From contig NSIP01000002.1 of the NCBI GenBank assembly GCA_002737725.1, positions 62,001 through 126,000 on the forward strand: a DNA stretch of 64,000 nucleotides. The letters run 5' to 3'. Position 1 is the first letter of the stretch; each line of letters starts with the position of its first letter. Below, in pieces: positions 29,533 to 37,198 of the stretch. This DNA is from Rhodospirillaceae bacterium (GTDB lineage: Bacteria > Pseudomonadota > Alphaproteobacteria > Rhodospirillales > Rhodospirillaceae). The position numbers were made by a program, and so were the translations under genes. Under the pieces are notes generated by a model. The model did no database searches. It was not told the DNA's origin and worked only from the letters and a program-made list of their open reading frames with translations.

Positions 29533-30981
29533 ATGGATGTCACCGCCAAAGATACGGCCCCAACCACCATCTTGGCCGAGCCACCTGCCGACCGGCTTGG
29601 GGTGACCTTTGGGCTGTCTTGGTGCCTGTTGGTGCTGACAATCGTGTTTGCCATGTTGGCGGAGATTTTCATTCTCGTGTCTTCATTGGCGCGCTTTCGA
29701 GTCGATTATCTCAGCGAGAAAATCGACGCTGCGCACTTAATAATGTCTGCATTGGAGGCCGCACCCGGCCAGCAGTCGCCGCCAGGGCAGATCGATCCCA
29801 AACTCCGCGACCGACTTTTGGATCAGGCTGACGTGTTGGGCATGACGATTCTGCGGCCCAATATGCCACCTCGCACCTTAGGGCCTCGCATGCCGCCCCG
29901 CATTCCCATGCTTTACGATCTGCGCAATGCCATGGCGCTGGAACTGGTGATCGACGCCCTCTCGACAATGCGCAACCCCAAGGCATCGGTGATGGGAGTC
30001 ACCGGCTTAAGTAAGGCCGATCCTCGCGTCGTGGTCGAGGTGGTGCTGGAAGAACGGCCTTTGCGTAACGAACTGTGGAATTATTTTAATCGCCTGCTTG
30101 TCATCAGTATTTTCATTTCCGTGACTACGGCGGCCCTTGTCTATGCTGCGCTTCAATGGCTATCCGTGCGCCCGTTGCGCCGTCTGACGGCAAGTATGAT
30201 TGCTTTTCAGAAAGACCCGCAAGATCCGCGCCGCGTGATTACGCCAGAGGTGCGCGATGATGAGGTTGGGACCGCCGAGCAAGCGCTGGCTGACATGCAA
30301 CAACGACTGCGCGCACTGTTGCTGGAAAAAGAGCGCCTGGCTGGCGTTGGCTTTGCGGTGATAAAGATTTCTCACGATTTGAAAAATATTCTGACGACAG
30401 CGCAACTCGAATCAGATCGCCTTGAAAACGCGCCGAACATTGATCCTGATATCAAACTGATCACCAGCGGCATCGTTCATGCTATTGATCGCGCAGTGAA
30501 GCTTTCTACGAACATGATTCGTTTTGCCCGTGAGGGCTTGCCCGAGGTCCGCAAACAGCAGCTTGCATTACTCGCCATTTTGACGGATCTCCGCACAGCG
30601 TTGCAGCCCGTATTGCCCGGCGCGTCAATTGTGGTGAATGTTCCAGCCGAGGTCATGTTTTCGGGCGACCCCGAGCTCTTGCAGCGCGCGTTGGAGAATC
30701 TGATTCGCAACGCCGCCGAAGGAGGGGCAACCCAGATTACGCTGACATACGAGCGAATCTCAGCCGATGACGCGCTAATCGTCACCGACAACGGGACCGC
30801 CTTGCCCAAAAAAGCCATCGACCATCTTTTTGTACCGTTTTTGGGCTCGGTGAAATCAGGCGGAACGGGCCTTGGTTTGCCCATCGCACGCGAAGCGTTG
30901 CGTGTGCAAGGCGGAGATATCGTCCTGCGATCAACGACCGCTGGAGTCACTATATTTGCCGTTCTCTTGCCAGTGGCTTAA
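29533..30981 (+). CDS. sensor histidine kinase, orphan
   Basis: 482 residues: a membrane helix (LSWCLLVLTIVFAMLAEIFI), a periplasmic domain of about 140 residues, a second helix (LLVISIFISVTTAALVYAAL), a HAMP-like linker (VRPLRRLTASMIAF), an H-box with the phosphoacceptor His in KISHDLKNILTT, and an ATPase domain with N-box LENLIRNAAEGG, D-box IVTDNGTALP and G2 box GGTGLGLPIAREAL. It senses an unknown periplasmic or membrane signal. No response-regulator gene adjoins it. It is oriented divergently to rpmH. Confidence 0.9.
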   Translation: MDVTAKDTAPTTILAEPPADRLGVTFGLSWCLLVLTIVFAMLAEIFILVSSLARFRVDYLSEKIDAAHLIMSALEAAPGQQSPPGQIDPKLRDRLLDQADVLGMTILRPNMPPRTLGPRMPPRIPMLYDLRNAMALELVIDALSTMRNPKASVMGVTGLSKADPRVVVEVVLEERPLRNELWNYFNRLLVISIFISVTTAALVYAALQWLSVRPLRRLTASMIAFQKDPQDPRRVITPEVRDDEVGTAEQALADMQQRLRALLLEKERLAGVGFAVIKISHDLKNILTTAQLESDRLENAPNIDPDIKLITSGIVHAIDRAVKLSTNMIRFAREGLPEVRKQQLALLAILTDLRTALQPVLPGASIVVNVPAEVMFSGDPELLQRALENLIRNAAEGGATQITLTYERISADDALIVTDNGTALPKKAIDHLFVPFLGSVKSGGTGLGLPIAREALRVQGGDIVLRSTTAGVTIFAVLLPVA

Positions 30982-30991
30982 AAGATTGGCG

Positions 30992-31078
30992 ATGAACCTT
31001 TCAACCATGATCGGGCTGGCCTTTCTACTGATCGCGATTGCTGTCGTATTGTGGCTCTACCGTTCGCGCAATGAATGA
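30992..31078 (+). CDS. tiny single-span membrane peptide (putative)
   Basis: A 28-residue frame, MNLSTMIGLAFLLIAIAVVL then WLYRSRNE, with one clean hydrophobic span and a positive C-terminal tail. It begins 11 bases after the histidine kinase stop and could be coupled to it. No homologue is recognised; the hydrophobic composition and tidy ends are the only evidence. It might be chance. Confidence 0.35.
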   Translation: MNLSTMIGLAFLLIAIAVVLWLYRSRNE

Positions 31079-31134
31079 CTATATCGACGTCACACGTCAT
31101 TGATTTCAATTCTCAGAAAGAAGCTTGAGCGTCC

Positions 31135-31968
31135 GTGAGCACAACACCCAAAAAAATCGGCCAACGCTTTACCGTGCGCGACATCGCGGCCTATAAAGGG
31201 AAAATGCCGATTGTCTGCATCACGGCCTATACAGCGCCCATGGCCGAATTCATGGATCATGCTGTTGATATTCTGTTGGTCGGTGATTCATTGGGGATGG
31301 TGCTTTACGGCATGGAGTCCACCTTGGCTGTGACCTTGGACATGATGATCGCGCATGGCGCGGCGGTGGTGCGGGGCTCAAAACATGCGTGTGTCGTGGT
31401 TGATATGCCCTTTGCTAGTTACCAAGCCTCGCCTGCTGAGGCCTTCAGCAACTGTGCGAAAGTTCTAGCCCAAACGGGGTGCGCTGCTGTGAAGCTAGAG
31501 GGTGGCGTTGTGATGGCCGAGACCATCGCCTTTCTGACTGCGCGGGGTGTCCCTGTGATGGGGCATGTCGGTTTGACGCCCCAATCAGTTCATCAGCTTG
31601 GCGGATACCGCACGCGCGGAGAATCCGAAGCCGAATCCGAAGACCTGATGGCTGACGCCAAAGCCGTCAGCGAGGCGGGCGCTTTTGCGGTGGTCGTTGA
31701 AGGCACGGTCGAATCTGTGGCGCGCGCGATGACCACATCGATCCCCATTCCCACCATTGGCATTGGGGCCTCATCGGCCTGTGATGGTCAGGTCTTGGTG
31801 GCCGAGGATATGTTGGGCCTGTTCAGCACCTTCACCCCGAAATTCGTCAAGCGCTACGCCGATTTGGGCCGTGAAGTCACCTCTGCGGTCGAGGCCTATG
31901 CCGCCGATGTCCGCGCACGCCGCTTTCCGGGCCCCGAGCACGTGGTCGCTGCGAAGTCGAAATCATAA
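31135..31968 (+). CDS. panB: 3-methyl-2-oxobutanoate hydroxymethyltransferase
   Basis: 277-residue enzyme of pantothenate/CoA synthesis, making ketopantoate from 2-oxoisovalerate and methylene-THF. Conserved segments are [25 protein letters not shown] with the metal-binding Asp, [32 protein letters not shown] with the catalytic region, and [15 protein letters not shown] near the end. Starts at GTG. panC follows 15 bases after the stop, forming a panBC operon. Confidence 0.97.
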   Translation: MSTTPKKIGQRFTVRDIAAYKGKMPIVCITAYTAPMAEFMDHAVDILLVGDSLGMVLYGMESTLAVTLDMMIAHGAAVVRGSKHACVVVDMPFASYQASPAEAFSNCAKVLAQTGCAAVKLEGGVVMAETIAFLTARGVPVMGHVGLTPQSVHQLGGYRTRGESEAESEDLMADAKAVSEAGAFAVVVEGTVESVARAMTTSIPIPTIGIGASSACDGQVLVAEDMLGLFSTFTPKFVKRYADLGREVTSAVEAYAADVRARRFPGPEHVVAAKSKS

Positions 31969-31983
31969 CCAAACGTCATTGTG

Positions 31984-32856
31984 ATGGCCTCTTCAGTGCA
32001 AGATTCGCTTGTGACGGTCCGCGATGTCGAGGGCTTACGCCAGCGCGTGCGGTCGTGGAAAAAATCAGGGCTATCTGTCGCTTTGGTTCCAACCATGGGG
32101 GCGCTTCACCATGGGCATGTGGTGCTAATGGAACAAGCGCATGCGATGGCTGATCGCGTGATCGCGACGATCTTTGTCAACCCAAGTCAGTTTGGGCCTC
32201 ATGAGGATTTCAGCGCCTATCCGCGTCAAGAAGCGCGCGACTTCGAGATACTTGATAAAGCGGGCGTGCATGTTTTATTCGCACCCACTGCTGAGTCAAT
32301 GTATCCGCCAGGCTTTACAACGTCTGTGAAGCTTGCGGGTTTAACCGATGTGCTCTGTGGCCCACTCAGGCCCGGTCACTTTAACGGCGTTGCGACGGTC
32401 GTCACAAAGCTTTTGCTTCAAGCGCAACCTGACATTGCGCTGTTTGGCGAGAAGGATTTCCAGCAACTGGTGGTCATTCAGCGAGTCGCGGCTGATTTAA
32501 ATATTCCTGTCGATATCATTGGTGTTGCGACCGTGCGTGAGCACGATGGCTTGGCGATGTCATCACGCAATGCTTACTTGACGCCTGACGAGCGCGCTCA
32601 GGCCCCCGCACTTTACTGCGCAATCCGCACGGCTGCGGGAAAAATTCATCAGGGCGAAGACCCGAAGGGTGCGACCGAAGAAGCCAAGGCGAGCATACTC
32701 GCGGCAGGCTTTCGCAGCATCGATTACGTTGATACGCGACAGGCCAAAACACTGGCCCTCTTGAAACGCGGAGAATCGCTCGGGCGTGTCTTTGCCGCGG
32801 CGCATCTTGGCCGAGCGCGGCTGATCGATAACGTCGAAATTTCTGAGAACGTTTAA
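31984..32856 (+). CDS. panC: pantoate-beta-alanine ligase
   Basis: 290-residue enzyme that joins pantoate and beta-alanine to form pantothenate. Signatures: LVPTMGALHHGHVVLMEQA with the nucleotide HIGH-like motif, FVNPSQFGPHEDFSAYPR, LFGEKDFQQLVVIQR, and AMSSRNAYLTPDER-type MSSRNAYL near residue 185. A GTG directly before the ATG (31981) is an alternative start adding one residue. Second gene of panBC. Confidence 0.96.
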   Translation: MASSVQDSLVTVRDVEGLRQRVRSWKKSGLSVALVPTMGALHHGHVVLMEQAHAMADRVIATIFVNPSQFGPHEDFSAYPRQEARDFEILDKAGVHVLFAPTAESMYPPGFTTSVKLAGLTDVLCGPLRPGHFNGVATVVTKLLLQAQPDIALFGEKDFQQLVVIQRVAADLNIPVDIIGVATVREHDGLAMSSRNAYLTPDERAQAPALYCAIRTAAGKIHQGEDPKGATEEAKASILAAGFRSIDYVDTRQAKTLALLKRGESLGRVFAAAHLGRARLIDNVEISENV

Positions 32857-32866
32857 GGGCTAGTCT

Positions 32867-33991
32867 TTAACGCACGTAGATGTGCACTTCCGCTGTTGTC
32901 GCTGAAGGGTTGTTCATGGATGCCATAATGACCTGCTCTGAGGGCAAGCCCATATTGGTCATGGACCGCATCACATTCTCGGCATTCCGACGTGCAGCAT
33001 TCGTGTTGCCGCCCGACGGCGAAACAGCTACCAGGTCGAACACCGCATCAGGGCGGCGCTCCAGTGCCCGACTGAGGGCCTGATAAAGCGCGGGTTCATA
33101 GGCGACATCAGCCTTGTCAAAGCGGATCACAACCAATGGCTTTCGATCCGTGAAACTCGCCGGGGTGCTGGCGGGGGCTATTTGGCGCGCATGTGCCGCG
33201 GTACTCCCGCCTGCGACATACATGCCACCGACGTTAATTCCCGCTGCCAAATCCACCAGCCCATTGCGCTCGTTGGTGATGAATTGTTGCTGACGCGAAA
33301 TATCGTTGTTCAGCCCTTGCAGAAGACGATCGATCACAATGTTGGTTTGGCCCAACTCATCCTCGAGCATGCGCAATTGACGATGATCCTCATCCACAGC
33401 ACCCGACAGCGTGAACGCGCTGCGCACGTTGTCGAGCAAGTAACCGGCCGCGCCAGCGTCGGAGGCGACCAATGACGACAACTGGTTCATGATCGACAAA
33501 TCGCCATCACTGGCAGTGAGCTGTGATTGAGCTTCCTGCCATAGGGCTAATAATTCGGGGTTTCCAGGCGTTGTGCCGATTTGCAGGCGCGCGCGGATAG
33601 CGCCGACGGCCGCATTGAAGGCGTTGGCGTTGGCGACTGTTTGGCTACGCGCTGTATTGAATTGCTGGCCATGCGTGCTGGCGTTGGCTTTTAGCTGTTC
33701 AAATTCACCGCGAAATTGTTCGACCCGCTGCCCAACTGCGGTTGTTCCGCGGTAGCTTGTCGATGCAACAGGTGCGGGGACCGGCGTACTCGAGAACAGT
33801 GTGCCAGCACTGCTCTCCGTTGGCGGTGGCGGTGCAGCCACGGCCGCAGCGCTTTCAGATGTGTCTGAACTGAACGATGGGAATAAGGCATCGCTTGCAA
33901 ACGAGCACCCCCCCAAAGCCAAGGACATCCCTAAAACAAGCCAGCGCTGGTTTTTTGCACCACGCTTATTTACAACCCGTTCAAACGTCAT
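32867..33991 (-). CDS. lipoprotein of unknown function with C-terminal OmpA-like-type region
   Basis: 374 residues with a lipobox LALGGC near residue 29. Ser/Ala/Pro-rich sequence follows, then a helical region (about 90-240) with many Gln and Ala and a C-terminal 90-residue stretch (PLVVIRFDKADVAYEPALYQ ... ERRPDAVFDLVAVSPSGGN ... HIYVR). The C-terminal part resembles OmpA-type periplasmic modules in layout, including an Asn/Ala-rich helix with RRNAENV, but this is a pattern judgement. It stands opposite panC. The function is unknown. Confidence 0.6.
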   Translation of the reverse strand: MTFERVVNKRGAKNQRWLVLGMSLALGGCSFASDALFPSFSSDTSESAAAVAAPPPPTESSAGTLFSSTPVPAPVASTSYRGTTAVGQRVEQFRGEFEQLKANASTHGQQFNTARSQTVANANAFNAAVGAIRARLQIGTTPGNPELLALWQEAQSQLTASDGDLSIMNQLSSLVASDAGAAGYLLDNVRSAFTLSGAVDEDHRQLRMLEDELGQTNIVIDRLLQGLNNDISRQQQFITNERNGLVDLAAGINVGGMYVAGGSTAAHARQIAPASTPASFTDRKPLVVIRFDKADVAYEPALYQALSRALERRPDAVFDLVAVSPSGGNTNAARRNAENVMRSMTNMGLPSEQVIMASMNNPSATTAEVHIYVR

Positions 33992-34437
33992 GAGCCAAAT
34001 CCTGCCCGTGGCAAACCCACGCTTGGTTCAGGTTCCGGGCAAGGTGCCAGGACCGAATGTTTTGTTTTCCCTAGATCAAACCCCTAAAGGCTTGAGTCCG
34101 CTCCGAATTCTGCCCGAAGCGGTCATCTTCAGACACTTTACTCAAAGCTATTTACTTGAACAACAGGCAAGAGCGCCGATTCGGCATCCTATTTTAAGTC
34201 TCTCATCGAAGTTCATGGCCTAATCTCGCAGACTTGGGAAGGGGTTAGCTGTTGCCCCCACAAGCCATGAGATCGAGGTTTTGCTTGCATGGCTGCAGCA
34301 ATCTGAGTATCCCGGCACCTCCTTGGAAGGGCGAAGGGGGCTTCTGACAGCTTTTATTCGCTTCTCGAGGGGTCCCGTCAGCGCGGCGGCAGGTCAACCG
34401 GCACATTGGCTTGTCGGACGGCTGCCTCGCAAGACAC
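33992..34437. other. intergenic stretch without a recognised gene
   Basis: About 446 bases between the lipoprotein gene and tRNA-Arg. Short frames here have no recognisable product or good ribosome site. No repeat, riboswitch or RNA gene was recognised. It may contain the promoter for the tRNA and the lipoprotein. Confidence 0.6.
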
Positions 34438-34514
34438 GCGCCCGTAGCTCAACTGGATAGAGCATCTGACTACGGATCAGAAGGTTAGGAGTTCGAATCT
34501 CTTCGGGCGCACCA
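34438..34514 (+). tRNA. tRNA-Arg(ACG)
   Basis: A 77-base cloverleaf: acceptor stem GCGCCCG with CGGGCGC, D arm with AGCTCAACTGGATAGAGC, anticodon loop CTACGGA with anticodon ACG, and a T loop TTCGAATC. The 3' CCA is encoded. ACG is normally edited to ICG and reads CGU/CGC/CGA. tRNA-Arg genes are common integration sites; a decayed mobile-element fragment lies just downstream. Confidence 0.97.
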
Positions 34515-34654
34515 TTCTTTCCCTATAAATAATAATAACTTGAAAAGCGGTATGGATGCCGCCCCCTCTGGGGGCCGTCCCAGAAACCGGACATTGACCG
34601 GACGCGTGGATAAATTCATCTCAGCATGAAAATGGCGTTCAGACGGCTATAGCC

Positions 34655-34690
34655 GAACTGACAAAACCGCCAGAAGGACTTTGTCAGTTC
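34655..34690. repeat. 11-bp inverted repeat downstream of tRNA-Arg
   Basis: GAACTGACAAA at 34655-34665 is matched perfectly by TTTGTCAGTTC at 34680-34690 with a 14-base spacer. It lies between the tRNA and the DUF3987 remnant. Read on the plus strand it encodes ELTKPP ... LCQFCQ, resembling the Thr/Lys-rich motif often seen in mobile-element replication proteins. It may be leftover element sequence or a protein-binding site. Confidence 0.45.
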
Positions 34691-34756
34691 TGTCAGTGCC
34701 GGCCTGGGTCATTTGCGGTGCGCGATAGCCCCCACCCAGGCACTTCGCCCCAGCAC

Positions 34757-35072
34757 CCCCCACCCCCACAAAATGCTCGGGATTATTGATCTCCATATGC
34801 TCACGCTGGGTCTTCATGAAGTCGGTGTACCACTCAACAAACAGGCCTTGGGCACAGGCATCAAATCCTATGGATGGCGGGTTTTTGCTGAAGTTGTCAG
34901 CCGTTCCAATGGTCATCTGATCAAAAGTATCGGCGAACTTAAACAGGGCAGCAACGGCATCACGCTCGGTTCTGTTTGGGGGGCGATCCACGTATTCAAA
35001 TTTTGTACTATCCGGCCAGACGGCCATCTGGAAGCGTTGCAAAGCCCAGTGCTGCTGGGCCAAGTGCGCCTT
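34757..35072 (-). pseudogene. DUF3987 (mobile-element helicase/primase-type) remnant
   Basis: A minus-strand frame contains a coherent piece of the DUF3987 family: LQRFQMAVWPDSTKFEYVDR, then RTERDAVAALFKFADTF, and FDACAQGLFVEWYTDFMKTQ. The parent proteins, found on prophages and integrative elements, are several hundred residues longer. Upstream there is no start in context (the frame runs into sequence antisense to the small exported protein), and downstream the family pattern is lost after EHF. This is a fragment of a decayed integrated element beside the tRNA. Confidence 0.6.
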
Positions 35073-35215
35073 GTTTACTCCATTTCCGATCAGGGTGTTT
35101 GGGACCATGCGCCGGATTTTGTTCCGGTCGGGAAAACTTCTAACCGAGGCATGGCCTCGGAGCGTGCGGCGCGCATCGCCGTCACTGAACGTCAAAATCA
35201 GAAAGGGGTCTATCG

Positions 35216-35416
35216 ATGAAAAAACTGATTGTCGCGACCATCCTAGTCGCTGTTGCCATGCCATCCTTGGCAATGGCTCAAGGGGACAAGAAAGCCGAGG
35301 TTCGTTTGGCCAAGCTGGAAGAAATTGTCGTCACGGCCGACAAGGCGCAGCAAACTGGTTATACGCCTGATGCCCAAACGGCGGCTTTACTGGCCGAGAT
35401 CGCGAAAACGAAATAA
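35216..35416 (+). CDS. small exported protein of unknown function
   Basis: 66 residues with a clear signal peptide (MKKLIVATILVAVAMPSLAM, cleavage after AMA), leaving a mature part of about 45 residues rich in Ala, Lys and Glu (KKAEVRLAKLEEIVVTADKA) with helical periodicity. GGGG/AAAGGGG lies before the ATG. A strong intrinsic terminator follows. No family recognised. It looks like a real single-gene unit. Confidence 0.6.
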   Translation: MKKLIVATILVAVAMPSLAMAQGDKKAEVRLAKLEEIVVTADKAQQTGYTPDAQTAALLAEIAKTK

Positions 35417-35438
35417 GCCAACGTAGAGCAATGCGATC

Positions 35439-35473
35439 AGCGGTGGGGGCCTTCAGGCTCCCACCGCTTTTTT
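35439..35473 (+). terminator. intrinsic terminator after the small exported protein gene
   Basis: AGCGGTGGGGGCC and GGCTCCCACCGCT form a long GC-rich stem around a TTCA loop, with one mismatch, followed by six Ts. It ends the transcript of the 35216-35416 gene. Confidence 0.85.
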
Positions 35474-35572
35474 AGTCATCGATGTCATACATTTATGCAT
35501 GACTTCTTGGCTTGTTCTCGTGCTCACTTTCTCGTCAATATCGGCTCTGGTTTGAAGAGAAGGACGCTCGCG

Positions 35573-37198
35573 ATGCCTCTGAACATTTATGAACGTGACC
35601 TGCCCCGCGGGCCTGCAAACTTTGAAGCATTAACGCCTTTGGCGTTTTTGCAGCGCAGTGCTGCGGTTTACCCAGATCATGTGGCCGTCATACACGGCAC
35701 CACGCGTTATTCTTATCGCCAATTTGCCGAACGCTGCCGACGCTTAGGCTCGGCGCTTGCAAAGGCGGGGGTTGGGCTCGGAGATACGGTAGCCGTTCTG
35801 GCCCCGAATATTCCAGCGCATCTCGAAGCGCATTTTGGTGTGGCGATGACAGGTGGTGTGCTCAATGCGATCAACACGCGGCTTGATGCGAAGACGGTTG
35901 GGTTCATTCTCGATCACGGCGAAGCGAAGGTTTTTTTAGTCGATACTGAACTGGGGCCTGTCGCCGCAGAGGCATTAAAGCACTGCGCTGCGAAACCTTT
36001 GGTGATCGATATCGTTGATGCTTTGGGCCCGCAAGGGCCCCGCTTGAGTCAGGTGGACTATGACTCCTTCATTACAACAGGCGATCCCGCTTACACAGGC
36101 CATTGGCCCGAGGACGAATGGCAAGCCATTACACTGAATTATACGTCGGGAACGACCGGCAACCCGAAGGGTGTAGTTTATCATCACCGTGGTGCGGCGC
36201 TGAATGCCATCGGGAACCTGCTTGCGTGGGATATGCGATCTCATCCTGTGTACCTCTGGACGTTGCCGATGTTTCACTGCAACGGCTGGTGCTTCCCCTG
36301 GACGATCACAGCGCTCGCCGGCACACACGTGTGCTTACGTAAAGTAGACCCCAACGCCATTTTCAATGCGATGAAGGCCCATGGTGTGACACATTTTTGT
36401 GGCGCGCCGACGGTATTGAGTATGTTGGTCAATGCGCCCGATGAGATGAAGCTTGGTTTACATAAAGGGATTGGCGTGATGACGGCGGGGGCCGCACCAC
36501 CGGCCGTGGTGATCTCTGCGATGGAAATCATGGGGTTCTCTGTCGCGCATGGGTATGGGTTGACGGAAACCTATGGCCCGTCAGTGATTTGCGCCTGGCA
36601 TAAAGACTGGGACGGTAGGTCGTTGCCGGACCGCGCTGCATTAAAGGCCCGTCAAGGCGTGCCGTATCATGTGCTCAATGGCCTGAACGTGATGAATCCC
36701 GAAACAATGACGCCGGTGCCAGCTGACGGCGCAACCATGGGCGAGGTGATGTTTCGCGGTAACGTGGTGATGCGAGGGTATCTGAAAAACCCCAAAGCCA
36801 CAGATGAAGCCTTGAAGCACGGCTGGTTTCATTCCGGCGATCTTGGTGTGATGCACCCGGATGGTTACATCGAACTGAAAGATCGCTCGAAAGACATTAT
36901 TATTTCGGGCGGTGAAAATATTTCGACGATTGAAATCGAGAGTGTCCTTTATCATCATCCGGCGGTGCTTGAAGCCGCCGTTGTGGCGCGGCCTGACGCG
37001 CACTGGGGCGAAACGCCGTGCGCATTCGTGACTCTCAAGACGGGCCAGGTTGCCAGCGACAAAGACATCATCACGTTCTGTCGCGACAACATGGCGCATT
37101 TTAAAGCTCCCAAAACGGTCGTCTTTACGGATCTGCCCAAGACATCGACCGGAAAGATCCAGAAATTTATTCTGCGTGAACGGGCTAAGGCGCTTTGA
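35573..37198 (+). CDS. acyl-CoA synthetase (AMP-binding)
   Basis: 541 residues of the ANL superfamily, similar in its N-terminus (LNIYERDLPRGPANFEALTP) to ligases annotated as medium-chain or methylthiopropionate-CoA ligases. The core shows LNYTSGTTGNPKGVVYHHRG (A3 phosphate loop), GLTETYGPSV, FHSGDLGVMHPDGYIELKDR and KTSTGKIQKF with the catalytic Lys. The ATG at 35573 is preferred to the upstream in-frame start because AAGGA lies 10 bases before it. It activates a carboxylic acid to its CoA thioester; the substrate is unknown. Its stop overlaps the start of the ABC transporter gene. Confidence 0.9.
   Translation: MPLNIYERDLPRGPANFEALTPLAFLQRSAAVYPDHVAVIHGTTRYSYRQFAERCRRLGSALAKAGVGLGDTVAVLAPNIPAHLEAHFGVAMTGGVLNAINTRLDAKTVGFILDHGEAKVFLVDTELGPVAAEALKHCAAKPLVIDIVDALGPQGPRLSQVDYDSFITTGDPAYTGHWPEDEWQAITLNYTSGTTGNPKGVVYHHRGAALNAIGNLLAWDMRSHPVYLWTLPMFHCNGWCFPWTITALAGTHVCLRKVDPNAIFNAMKAHGVTHFCGAPTVLSMLVNAPDEMKLGLHKGIGVMTAGAAPPAVVISAMEIMGFSVAHGYGLTETYGPSVICAWHKDWDGRSLPDRAALKARQGVPYHVLNGLNVMNPETMTPVPADGATMGEVMFRGNVVMRGYLKNPKATDEALKHGWFHSGDLGVMHPDGYIELKDRSKDIIISGGENISTIEIESVLYHHPAVLEAAVVARPDAHWGETPCAFVTLKTGQVASDKDIITFCRDNMAHFKAPKTVVFTDLPKTSTGKIQKFILRERAKAL

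Noticed and set aside
34561-34575. GCCCCC-TCT-GGGGGC hairpin after tRNA-Arg as a terminator
   Set aside because: A perfect 6-bp stem is present, but no T run follows, so it is not supported as an intrinsic terminator.
34713-35219. A 168-codon plus-strand frame downstream of tRNA-Arg
   Set aside because: Antisense to the DUF3987 remnant, which has real family motifs; the plus frame shows none.
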